Source: Cruorifilaria tuberocauda (lineage: Eukaryota > Nematoda > Chromadorea > Rhabditida > Onchocercidae). From it: a stretch of DNA of 64,000 nt. Shown here in pieces: positions 25,701-41,300 of this stretch; within the stretch, counting starts at the first letter, position 1, and each line of letters begins with the position of its first letter. The DNA is taken from NCBI GenBank assembly GCA_013365365.1, contig JABVXU010000026.1, positions 1-64,000 on the forward strand, given 5' to 3'. The position numbers and the translations under genes were made by a program. The notes under the pieces are model-generated. The model did no database searches. It was given only the letters and a program-made list of their open reading frames with translations, and was not told the origin of the DNA.

Positions 25701-27682
25701 CTCCTATAATACAGAAATTTTTCTTTCAATTAAAAAAAATTGACATGATGTTTATCATTAACACCTTGAACTACTCGTAGTATTTAAAGACTACAAAAAG
25801 TTTTCTTGCTTGAAATAATGACCGCATTAGACGAAAAAACTTTATTTAAAGGAAAAATATACCTCAGAAAAAATAAAATGAATTTTTATAAAAGCTTCAA
25901 AATTTTATTTTCTTTAAAAATTGCTAGACTCTGAAAAACACTTGCCTTACAAGATAAATATGATGTATTTCATACAAACCAATTGGACATCTCTCCATGC
26001 ATATACCCTGGTAGACGACGTTTTTGCAAAAATGACAGGCACTTGGATCATCAACTGCTGAGCACCCACCCAAGCACTGATCATGACACTTTTCGCCATC
26101 ATCGTCACAACCTGGTCCTACCGTCTTGTCATCGTTCCATGTGTACTTACATTCTGAAACAGTTGAACAACTGCTTAAAACGAATGAAAATTACAATTAA
26201 ATTAATTTAAAGTCTCCAATTTCTTGATTTGGACTTTATAATTTCGTATTTTTTTTATGTAAAAATATTTCAAATTTCTAAATGTAACTTCCTGAAATTT
26301 ATGTTCACATGATCAATTTTCAGAATGAAATACATGAAAAAATTTAACCGAGTTGACATGTTTCAGCATCCCAACACGACAGCATGTGGTCACGTTTATG
26401 ACAACGATCTTCATTTTGTGGTAGGCAGTCATCGCTGCACAAGTCTGAAAATTATTTTTCTAAAGAATCCAGTCATTTATGTGAAAAAATTACAAGAATT
26501 AAAAATTTTTAAGTTGCAGTAGAATTTTGTTATAATTCCAAATGGGATTCAACAATTATAGTCCAGATAATACCCTACATAATACGATAATTAAAACTGG
26601 TTGATGTGAATCTTAGTAAAAATAACAACAATAACAATGACAATAATAATATAGAGATCAAATAATTAGAATTAATTAGCGATAGTAACATTAGCAATTA
26701 ATGATAAAATGATTTTTGAATTAAACTGTTAAAATATAGAGAGGAAAAAATTTTCTTTTCTACCAGAATCGGTTCCTTTGTTCTGATCAGTCAGAATATC
26801 ATTAGCGGGTCCGATTAGTATTTGACTCCAGTCGATATATCGACTGTAACAGAGTTGAGTATTATCCATGATTCGTACACCACCATTAATAATTGTTGTC
26901 AACTTTGGTAGACCAATTTCTACCAAATGCGTATTCTGATATATTACAAGTGCATAATTCATGATTAATTCCTGCCCTCCAATAATGCGCAAATTAGGAA
27001 ATATTCGTTTCAGCGATCGAAGAGCACTAAACATTCTCCGTTTATAATTAAAATCAATCTTACTGATAAATAATAGTCTCTTATGATAAATGTTGCTGCA
27101 AAAGCAATGAAGAAAAACGATATACTAACCTGACTTGAAATATTAGCAGATGCCCCGTAATAACGCGTAAGCGATTGAAGACTGGGAAATTTTCATGGGT
27201 AAAATTTGAACTTGTAATCATTGAGACCGAAAAATCACCTTCCATCACCGTGCAATTAGCCAAGGTTGACCATTTCTCATTCGTTTCCTTGTCTTGAAAT
27301 GCCATATTTGGACTGTTCCGAATGTCCAATGAACGGCAGTATACGTCATTATGAGCGGATGACTAAAATATATATATGTATAATTGCATCTATATATATA
27401 GGAGAAAACAATTTTTAAAATATGCAAAGAAATTAATTTTTCAGAATCGCACAAGCTAAAGGGGATAGAACCATATTTTCTTCTACCATATTTGCGAAAT
27501 ATGAATATCGTTGAGCATAATATTCCTTAATGCATAATTAAGCATAATAGGCTAAAGATTTATTTAAGTGCAACAGAACCAGCTTTACACTGTTTAAATT
27601 AGAATAGAATTTGGCTATTTGAAATAAAAACAAAATGACTTGCAGAAACTGTAAATAGACTAAATATCCAAACGCTCCACAT
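16745..27682 (-). CDS. daf-2: Insulin/IGF-1 receptor tyrosine kinase (DAF-2-like)
   Basis: Thirty exons: 27644-27682, 27130-27362, 26764-27026, 26349-26444, 25946-26153, 25579-25703, 25330-25477, 24834-24995, 24245-24453, 23983-24098, 23435-23598, 23040-23192, 22716-22834, 22405-22511, 22224-22324, 21756-22005, 21399-21486, 20983-21143, 20628-20825, 20094-20186, 19779-19919, 19430-19651, 19087-19263, 18904-18985, 18609-18687, 18062-18199, 17812-17941, 17424-17546, 17172-17276, 16745-16966; about 1483 residues. Order: signal peptide; L1; Cys-rich region (about 180-340); L2 (to 494); three fibronectin-III domains; transmembrane helix 981-1005; N-P-E-Y at 1023-1026; kinase with G-R-G-T-F-G, Lys1081, H-R-D (Asp1184), D-F-G (1202) and activation-loop tyrosines 1210, 1211, 1214, 1215. 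A furin-like R-I-R-R-S near 765 would split alpha and beta chains. It is the plasma-membrane receptor for insulin-like peptides, acting through PI3K-AKT-FOXO. The 5' exon is the least certain: 27644-27760 is open, and [13 protein letters not shown] is a plausible signal peptide. Confidence 0.96.
21531..21558. repeat. 12-bp perfect hairpin in a receptor intron
   Basis: Bases 21531-21542 are the reverse complement of 21547-21558 with a 4-base loop. It lies in the intron 21487-21755 of the insulin receptor gene. Confidence 0.7.
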
Positions 27683-27760
27683 CGAGTGCAAACTCCATAT
27701 CCTAAAGCTGCAATTAGCAGCAAATTTACGTTGAAATTGTCGAATACGATGTATAATAAT

Positions 27761-30056
27761 CTAAAAATGATAATTATATAAACGAAGAATCAAATGATAA
27801 CAACAATCAATGCGAACAACTTGAAACAGATAAACATTTTAAAGAAAACATGAATCATTATCACGGATATGAAAACTTATTCTTTCAGCATTCTTTCAGA
27901 TTTCCTCAATCACTTATATCGATTAGCTGGTTTTTCTAAAGCATATTTAATTCGCTTAAAATGTCAGTGCAACGAATACTTTCTGCTTATTAATTTCACT
28001 TGATCATTAATATTTTGAAAGTTTTTTCCAATAATGTCTTTTTTATTTGTTCCTCAATTAGATAATATTTTGGTTTCATTTTCTTTGATACTGATCTTAT
28101 AATTATAGTTATTTCATAGGATACTAATTTGTACATAAATCTCTGAAAAGAATCTAAAAATGCATCAAATAATCTGAATCTGTCACATTAAAAAGGGAGC
28201 AAAAATGAAAAGAAGCAAACAACGAACAGTACTACAACAATTCCACGTTATATCATGATGACGCAACCAGGAAATATAAACATAGAGAAACTATCTAACA
28301 AGCTGAAAAAAACTAAGAGCAAAAGCGAAACGAAAAAAATAATTAATTACAAACTAATTAATAGGAGAACAAACAAACGACACTATCAAGGAGTTATATA
28401 TTATACGGCCATTCCCAATAAATGGATAGCTTTTTTTTAATCCATTAAATACTTCACTTTTTTTCAAAGAGTCATGCAGGGCTACATTATCAACTCTTAA
28501 GTTTACTATGAATCGAGAAAGCTAAGCTATGACCGTAAACATTAATTAGCCTGGTATTATTCAATTTGAAGATTCGTTTCGTTTATTTACTTATTTTATC
28601 CCGTTGATTGATAATTATTAAAACAAATAATTAATGTAAATAGTTAATTGTTTATAATTATAATAAAGATAAATATAAATTAAATTACAGTATTACAGTA
28701 GCAGTACGTGATTTCTGTCATTTATAATAAATAATCTGTTAATGTATTATGTAGATAAAATGATCATAAACATAAATTATGATAGGAATATATGATTATT
28801 ACCATTTATAATTGTAATATATTAATATAGCATTGTATGAGATACAATAACTACAACATTCATAACGGTTATTAGAATTATTAAAACAAAGAAATTAACA
28901 GAATTAAAAAAATAAAGCAACTAAAGCAGATTTCAGAATGTCATCCCAAGATAATAGCGATAAATTAACAAGTACAAGAATTTAATGAAATCTTCAAAAT
29001 ATGATTAAAAAAAGATTTGAATATAATTATTGTGAACAGTAATATAACGAAGAATTGTATAGAATCTTGGTATAGAACAAGATATAACAATTTGTACATT
29101 TCATACTATAGCAACCACCTTATGAATGCATTCTATAGTGAACTCTTGACCTAGGTATGACCTCGATATCTGTCAATATAGGGTCTGGTAAAGCAGACGC
29201 AAGACGAAAAAGATAATTCACAAGTAAGTGACAACGACATACACGTGTTACAACATCGCTAAAATACCTTCTAGCCTAGTTATTATCAATAATTAACTAA
29301 GCAAAAAAAGAAGACCAAATAATACAAAATATTTGTGAAGAACTGAGAAAAAGGAAGAAAAACTAAGTGCAGAAATGGGAAAGGAAATGTTTGGGACAGA
29401 AAGAAACTAAAAAAGAAAGAAAGGTGAAGAAATTTGAAAGTGAAATTAGGAATTCATAAATAGAATTTCAAATCTTTCAAGTTGTAGTAACAACCGAATT
29501 GATTAAAGCGTTCGGTTGATTGTTTACAGCACCTGTATGTAGATCGATAAGTTTGTGTGCTAATAATATCAGTTCCGCTTTTTCTTGCTTTGTATTGAAA
29601 TGAAATTAATGACCCTTAACTTATAATAAGTAATTTAATTGGAAATGATTACATTTAAATCTCATTTCATATTCTCATATAGATATGCGGTAAATTCTTA
29701 ACAGAATTTGTTATTGAATTATATTTATAAATAAAAATTGTCTTTTTTCATTGAAACAATATAAGTTAGATTTTTATTTCTGTTTGTTTAAATTATTAAA
29801 TTTAACAATTAAGTTATTTTTTTTAGTTAATTATTTTAAAGGAATTAATTAGATGAATAGAAATAATGGTGAAAAATTTGTGATTAACTTTAAAATAATT
29901 ACTATCTTAACCAAACATTCCCATATATATTTCTTTATTCTTTTTTTTGTTTTTATTTCTTGTATGTAATTAGCATTAAGAATATCTGTGCAGAATACGT
30001 GAATTTTTGAAATTTTTTGAAATTTCAGAGAATTCTTGCTGTTCAAAGTTTTGCAA
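27761..30056. other. Divergent intergenic region, receptor (-) and PP1-like (+)
   Basis: About 2.3 kb between two head-to-head genes. It must hold the 5' ends and promoters of both, and any earlier 5' exon of the receptor. The sequence from 28600 to 29850 is very AT-rich with ATTAT-type runs. A minus-strand acceptor (TTTTTAG) just right of 27760 could be a trans-splice site or the boundary of an earlier intron. No RNA gene was recognised. Confidence 0.55.
30027..30028 (+). promoter_or_regulatory. Splice acceptor before the PP1-like start codon
   Basis: GAAATTTCAG ends at 30028, 28 bases before the ATG. No upstream 5' exon is evident, so it is a likely spliced-leader trans-splice site, a common feature of nematode genes. 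This is inference from position and consensus. Confidence 0.45.
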
Positions 30057-34256
<4,200 letters not shown>

Positions 34257-35275
34257 ACTGATTATGAATCCCGTTATTTATTTCGCTAATTTTAAAAACA
34301 ACTAAAAGGATGTCGACCGAAAAAATCTGCTGAAATACTTTAATCTAAAAATACCTCGACCTAGAAAATTTTTTCTCAATATTAGAGTTATAATACGGAT
34401 ATCTTTAAAAAATTCATCATATGATGCAAGGTAATCATTTTAGGCTAGTTGATTATAAATAAAATTTAGCGATTAAAAATCTCATAATTAAGAGAAAAGG
34501 ATCAAAACTCTATATTATTCTAAACAAAACTAGTAGTAGAAATTGACAAAGAAGCTTCATTTCCAAACGACTATTTGTAGTAGACAGTGACAGAAATCCG
34601 GAAAATTCAAAAACTTTGAAAACTTCTTGAGGTAAACGAAAGAAGAGAAAATAAGGTAGAGCCAACAGCGCTAAATAAACATTCCACTATTAATGTTAAT
34701 TAGAAATGATACCAAAACCCTAAGCTATGCTATATTTTATAGTCCTTAAAATATTTTATCGCGTTCATTCATATCAATAGTGGGTTTTTACTAACACCAC
34801 CGTTCCCTCATGTGTTGAAGATTCGATGAATGTGAAAAGTGAATCATAATGACATTTAGCGGAGCAATTGTAGCTTCCCAATATTAGTTATTAATTGAAG
34901 TTTAGACAACAATAATGTCTCCAAAATTAATTAACCTCACTGTCCTCTTTTTGTTAATGGTGAAGTCAGAACGTTAGGCATTTTAGTTTGAAAACTTAAG
35001 CAGCTATTCGGGATGTAATGAATGCAATTACGACAGGACAAAATGTATGAAGCGGGTAAACGCAATATCAAAAATTTTCATGTTGAATCGTTTCTCACTC
35101 ATTGCTAGTGTATAGTTTCAAAACAGTTATCAAACGAATTCAAGCAAAAAAATGACAATTGTGTTATTGCGTGATTCTGTTTTTTAGCAGTAATAAGTAT
35201 TAGCAAGGAGCTGTTGGTGAAGTCATATGAGTGTTTAGTTAAAAAAGGCATTACAAATGATCTGCATCAGGTTTT
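34257..35275. other. Convergent spacer between the PP1-like and TMEM131 genes
   Basis: About 1 kb at the 3' ends of two converging genes. AT-rich; no coding exon or RNA gene seen apart from the poly(A) signal at its right edge. Confidence 0.6.
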
Positions 35276-35281
35276 TTTATT
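35276..35281 (-). terminator. Poly(A) signal AATAAA for TMEM131
   Basis: AATAAA on the minus strand, about 75 bases past the TMEM131 stop codon. Confidence 0.6.
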
Positions 35282-35354
35282 TACTTTAAATATGAGCAAC
35301 ATTCTCATGTTACTTAATTCATTTTTATATCATTAGTTTACAGTTTCAGCGCAA

Positions 35355-38300
35355 TTATGGGCACTTTTCTTTATCATCATCAGCTAACAACATCTCGGTC
35401 CAGTAGATAGCGCTAGAATTCGGATCTAACTCGGATCTACTATCCCGAGATATTACTTCGAATGCTGAACGCGGATAGCTGGCCCAGATATTCGCCGAAT
35501 CTTGACCAAAAAGACTTCCAGAGAGTCCCAATGGATCATCAATAAAGCTACTATGATGGTGAATTCCATGTATTCGATCTGATCTTGCTTGTCGAGATGA
35601 CAACGTCGGATGTGTCGATAAAAAAATTGATTCTGAAAAAAGTGAAAAGTCGAATGAAAAATTTCCAACAAAATGCAAACATAGTTAAGGTGAATATTTT
35701 TGAATTGAATGATGACATGAAATTAAAAATAATTTCCACATGGTATTTATTTATGATGAAAGGAGTTCAATTCATTATTTTGAAGAATCGTAAGTATTAA
35801 CTGAGTTTAAATAATCAATAACTAGCTGCTAAATATTCCGATAGTAAAGATGCTTCTGGAGTTTTGGATTAAACCTAAATGAACAAAATAATTATACAAG
35901 ATAACTGCATTCACCACTTGAGGTTGGTAGCTGCTGAATAGAACCGCTTGCTTCAGATAACAAACTATTATTGGTGGAAATCGGTGGCACTTGCCAAACA
36001 CTTTCATTGTTTCCTTGCCTATCATAATTACGATCACAGAAATATTCCGATAGTGCTGGAAGTCTAAGGTTAAAACCTGGCCAAATTTCTTCTCTTTCCT
36101 CTGAAAAAAACTTTTATTTCAAATGAATGTCCCAATTTCAAAACATATGATTTTTCAGCAAGTAACAGCATTATGAATAGACTTTTAGCAGTCTATGCAT
36201 GGTGCTGTTACTTATTCTTAATGAGGAATAGAAATGTGATCATGAAAATGCAAAGTCAGTTATATGCTATCTATTCTGTTTATTCTATTGATTATGCAAA
36301 TTTTTCACTGCATTAATTACAAAATTTTGAAAAGATCTAATTCTGAATGACTACTAACTTATAGAAAAATCTTAACCTTTTACACGCACTGAACAGGATT
36401 CAAAAATTAGATTGACCAAACACCAGCCAAAGCATAACAAATCCAATATCTATTTTACAACGATAATGTTCAGCAATAAGTTAAAAATAAACCAACCTTT
36501 TAATCGCTTATTTCTCAAATACTGATCCTCAGCTAATTTTCGCTCTCTTTGTAATTGCTCGATGAACGCACTTGGACGACTGCCACTCTGTTTGCCATTA
36601 TTTCGTTGAGAACCAATTGGGCCTAAGACTTCTGTAATAGAATTTTAATGAATTCGAGACAAAGGAGTTTGATATTTTGTTAATACTTCGCTGCTACTAC
36701 AAAAAATCTCGGCACTTCATACTAAAATATTCTTCTCTCTAATAAATAGTTCAACTTCTAAATTATACTCATATTTCGTCGTAATGAACGAAATATTATG
36801 CCACATACTCATGAATCTTTTGGTTACATATCATTTACCTAAAAATTCACCATTTCTAAATGAAGCTTCTTGTTTTCTTCGCGAGTTCTTTCTTTGTTCT
36901 GACTGATTTGAGCCCGTAGTGGTCCTACATGACGATGAAGATGATCCTACTGAAAACCGTTGTGGTGACATTTTTCTCTCCGGTAAGAACAATTTTTCAG
37001 CGGCATCGGCTAAGGCACTAAAGTCCTCGTCGATATTTCTGTCTGAAAATAAAACTCAAGTGAAGATAGATCTCTATTATATTTAAAAATTAAAAAACAA
37101 AAATTAAATGAATAATTTACAAGCAAATAAGGTAATTTGTTTTGTGCAATATAAACTTACAGTATATTTCATCACCAATTAAACTATTTCGTCATGTCCA
37201 ATTCTTGATGATTAAATTAAAACTTTAAGAAATCAGAACTTGCCATTTAATATAATAGGACTATCTGCCCACTCTGGGGAAACACTCGTATCACTTAATT
37301 CTGCTTCTGATCTAAAAATTTATAAATCATGTTATGTTAAAATAAAATTAAAAATTCTTCTATTTTTAAATATTGCCAATTCTAGAAATCCTATTTAAGA
37401 AAAAAAAAAAACCAAAATTCACAAAATACAAGCATCGCCAGGATATACCCAACAATTTCAAGAATAAATGAAGAATAATTTTACATTGGTCACTGAAATT
37501 TTAACCTTTCATCAGCTGTTTTTTCGCGAAGCGTGGGAAACCATTCGTAACTACTTTCACTGTTTTCTACTGATAAATAACTTTGCTTTGGTTTCTTGGA
37601 ATCTCTTGAACTCGAGCTTCTATGTTTGCAAATTAGATCTGTATTCTTAATACAATCATCAGGACCGCCCGAACACAATGAAACGGTAGTAGCTTCCGCG
37701 ATAGTTCTGGATCGTAATCTACTTGGATCTTAAATTAATACATTATGAGAATTCCAGAAAGATTTTAAAAAAAAAAAAAAACGAAAAATAAGCAGTTCAT
37801 GTGCTATTCCGAGTTATACTTTCAGAATATGCATACATGTACAGTATAATCAATATAATCAATAATTACATGTAAATTTCAAGTTTCAAAATCATCGATC
37901 AGCTATTATTTTTCAAAATAATCTTATTCTCTTCCAGATTTAAAAATCTTTAAAATGAAAAAGGTCTATAACAACTTCAGCAATGAAAATATATGTAAGT
38001 CAATTAATACTACGAACTACAATTTGATTTGCAATTTGTTTTGAAATAACAAACTTACCTGTGCGATTTTGTTTCGCCTCTTTTGCCTTTAAAAATGATG
38101 TCCTTTCAGCATTCATCTAAAAAGAATATACGAATATTTGCCGAAAATTTTCAAAGAAAATTGTTACATACGAGAAAAATTAAGGTTTTTTTTTACATTA
38201 ATTTTAAATAGTACGAAGTCTCTTACCTTTTCCTTTGAGGATTTGCCCAGTCCATTGACAGATACTTTCTTTGGAGAACTGTTAGCATGTAGTGCGTGTC

Positions 38301-41300
38301 CGATCGAATGTAGTGACAAACTAGAGCTATAATAGTATTTTACAGGGAATAATGACTATTACTAAATATGTTCAAATCGGAAAAACAACTATACTTTTAT
38401 GTAGAATTTATTTCCCTTACCAACTATAAATAATTTCCAACTCCTAAACGGCATTAGTCGTAACTTTAAGCTGCTTCATTTTTATCCCCAATCACGCATA
38501 AAAGGTTTTTTTACTGAAGAAAAAAAAATCTTACTATTTCGTTCTCTCTTGTTCTACCTTCCCATCCACAAAATAATTTCATAATGCAGTGCTAGAAATC
38601 AAATTCTACAGAAAATATTTTATAATATACCTTTTATGACTACATCGCTTCCCTCCTGAACTTGGGCCGCTAGTTCCTGTGACGGATGAATCAGGTGGTG
38701 TTGATGTTGATTTACTGCTATCCAAATGAATACATTTAGAAGAATAAGTCGACTCAGCATGATATTTAACTAATGTTTTCTTCTGACGTGTTTTCACGGA
38801 TTTTACTGCTACTTGTGTCTGAATGAGAAATCTTTGAAAATAAAATATCATAAGGTTGTCCCCTGAACTTGAAAAGATGATGATGGAAATAATCCTTGGT
38901 GATAACATCAAGCTACTGTAATACAATCAAGAAAGTATAAAGGGATCTGCCAAACAGATCCATAATTTATATAACTTGAAGGACTATTGGAAAATATTCA
39001 AAAAAATAGAAAATAAAAACAGAATATACATCATCACCACGGAATTGCCATACGAATGAAAACAACCATAGAACACTGTTTGCTGTCTGCCAAAATAAAC
39101 GCATCAACAAATTCGAATCTTCCGAATAGTTCAAAACGCGGCGACGACATGTTGCTAATTTGAATTTTGCTGAAGAAATCCGAATTTTTAAGAAGTCTAA
39201 GTAAAAATAAACAAATAGGAAAGTAAATGAAAGTTTTGTGTTCAATAATAATTTTGACATTATTCAAATTACTGAACATTTTTCTTTGCGTATATAAAAA
39301 TATTATATAAAAATAATATATTGAACAGAAAATTATCAGAGTTTCGCATTGTGCTTCGCAGACTGCAGTAGTATGGTACATAGCATAATATACTGAAATT
39401 GATAAACATACTGGAAGCTATCAAAAAACTTTTTTGCCTTCAAATCTATGTTAATAAAATTCATAAGTAGTTATTGAGAACGCAGTCTTAAACAGCAAGT
39501 TTTCATATTATTGAAGTAAAAATTGGAAAAAAAGAATACATAGAGAAGAAGGTCGAGTACGTCGCATATCAATGGTGTTTAGATCAAAGAGTTGCTGTAA
39601 TTGACCAAATTGCTGCCTTATACCACAAGTAACCGTTCTATCAGCTTCCAAATATGCACAAGCAATTATACATATGAAGCACAATCTAAAATAAAAATGA
39701 AGAATTCCAACCGAGATATTTCAGCACAACTTTTAAAAGAGGAGAATTTAGAGGAGAACCGTATCGACGACTGATGGTGATTCAATAGTTTTTGGTAAAT
39801 ATATATGACCTAAAGTTAATAAATCCTAAACTAGAATCATAAAACAGGAAGTTTACTTTTACTATCCACTATATAATAAAAAGTTTAATTAAATGGTACT
39901 TGACAACATTACATTTCAACATTCGCTGCAACAGTTTCAACAAAAAGTTTACCACTAATGATTAAGTTCAATTTTTTTCATTAATGAAAGAAAGCTTACA
40001 TTAAAGCAGATATGCAGCAATAATACATAAAACTTTCAAAAGGTGGTCGTGGCAAAGCTGCGTGACACTTGGCTAGCATATGTCGCGGTATAGATGCACC
40101 CATTGGAAATAGCCAAGATGTCCCGTTCATATGCATATAAAACTGTAATGCAGCTTCGTTCCATGACATTAAAAAGTCAGGAGTATACCTAAAATTATGC
40201 TTAATATATATTTCAAACCTTCTGAACTCCAGCAAAGCAACAAAGTTAAATTGCATTCCAAAGAAAAACAATAAATTTAGAAAAAAGTTGGTAAGGTTGA
40301 AAATATTACATTTAATGAGCACTAAGAAAAAAATAGAAAAAAAACTAACGCGATATCCAAAATGTGTGTTTCATTCGGTTTAAGTCGAAATGGATGACAA
40401 TTCAGGATGCGAAAGCCACGATTTTCACAGGGAACATTATTGATACTCATATTAACAATAGTAAATACTACTTCACCGGTGTTCATGACGGTAAAGGAAC
40501 GTTTCACAGTGAGTGTTGTAAAGAGCTTGTGTGTTAAACCTGAAATTAAAATTCTGCATGATTGAGTTATACTTGCATTACTCAAAGCGGTCTGTCTATT
40601 AGCACCATATCACTGCATGAAGAGAATTCGAAAAAAAAACTGAAATTTAAGTTATTGGAATTCAAAGATTATAGAATCTTGTGAACTTAAAAGAAATTCA
40701 AATTGAAACCTGACGGTAATTATATCCATTAGATGCTAATTATAAAAAAAGCAAACGTTTTGGGTTGTGACAATCTGAAAGATGATGGGGCTGTATTTCA
40801 AAAGCCAATGGATCGCGAGTTCTTGCAGCACGACCTTCCACTTTCATATCCATACGCGCTCCACGACCATATAGTACAACTGGTTCCAGAACCGTCAAAT
40901 TATTACTTAAATTCCATTACATTATATAAGAGGAGCACGTCAAAAGATTTTTTGGAATTTAGAATGCATCGCATAGCTGTTAGCGTCTTGCTACTGCGTA
41001 ATTTTCGAATGGATGCCAAACTATTGCAAGTTATCGGATATTATTATAATTAAAAAAGATCAATTTCTAGAAGACTGGTTTAAAACTCTATAAGACTATA
41101 CCGAATCAGAAGCAGCGACGAACGAAGAATATAATCAGAAGGTAGGAATCCAACACGAACACGTACTTTCATTCCTGGTTGTAGCAACATAGATAAGGTA
41201 AATCTAAAAGAACAATATTCACGAAAATTTCAATAAAGCTTGCATAAATAATTGAACAGTATTTGCAGTAGTCAAATACTGACTTTGGAATCGGTATTCC

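Noticed and set aside
40733..41053. Plus-strand open frame of 106 codons
   Set aside because: Antisense shadow of TMEM131 exon 22 and its flanking intron; the minus frame aligns with TMEM131.
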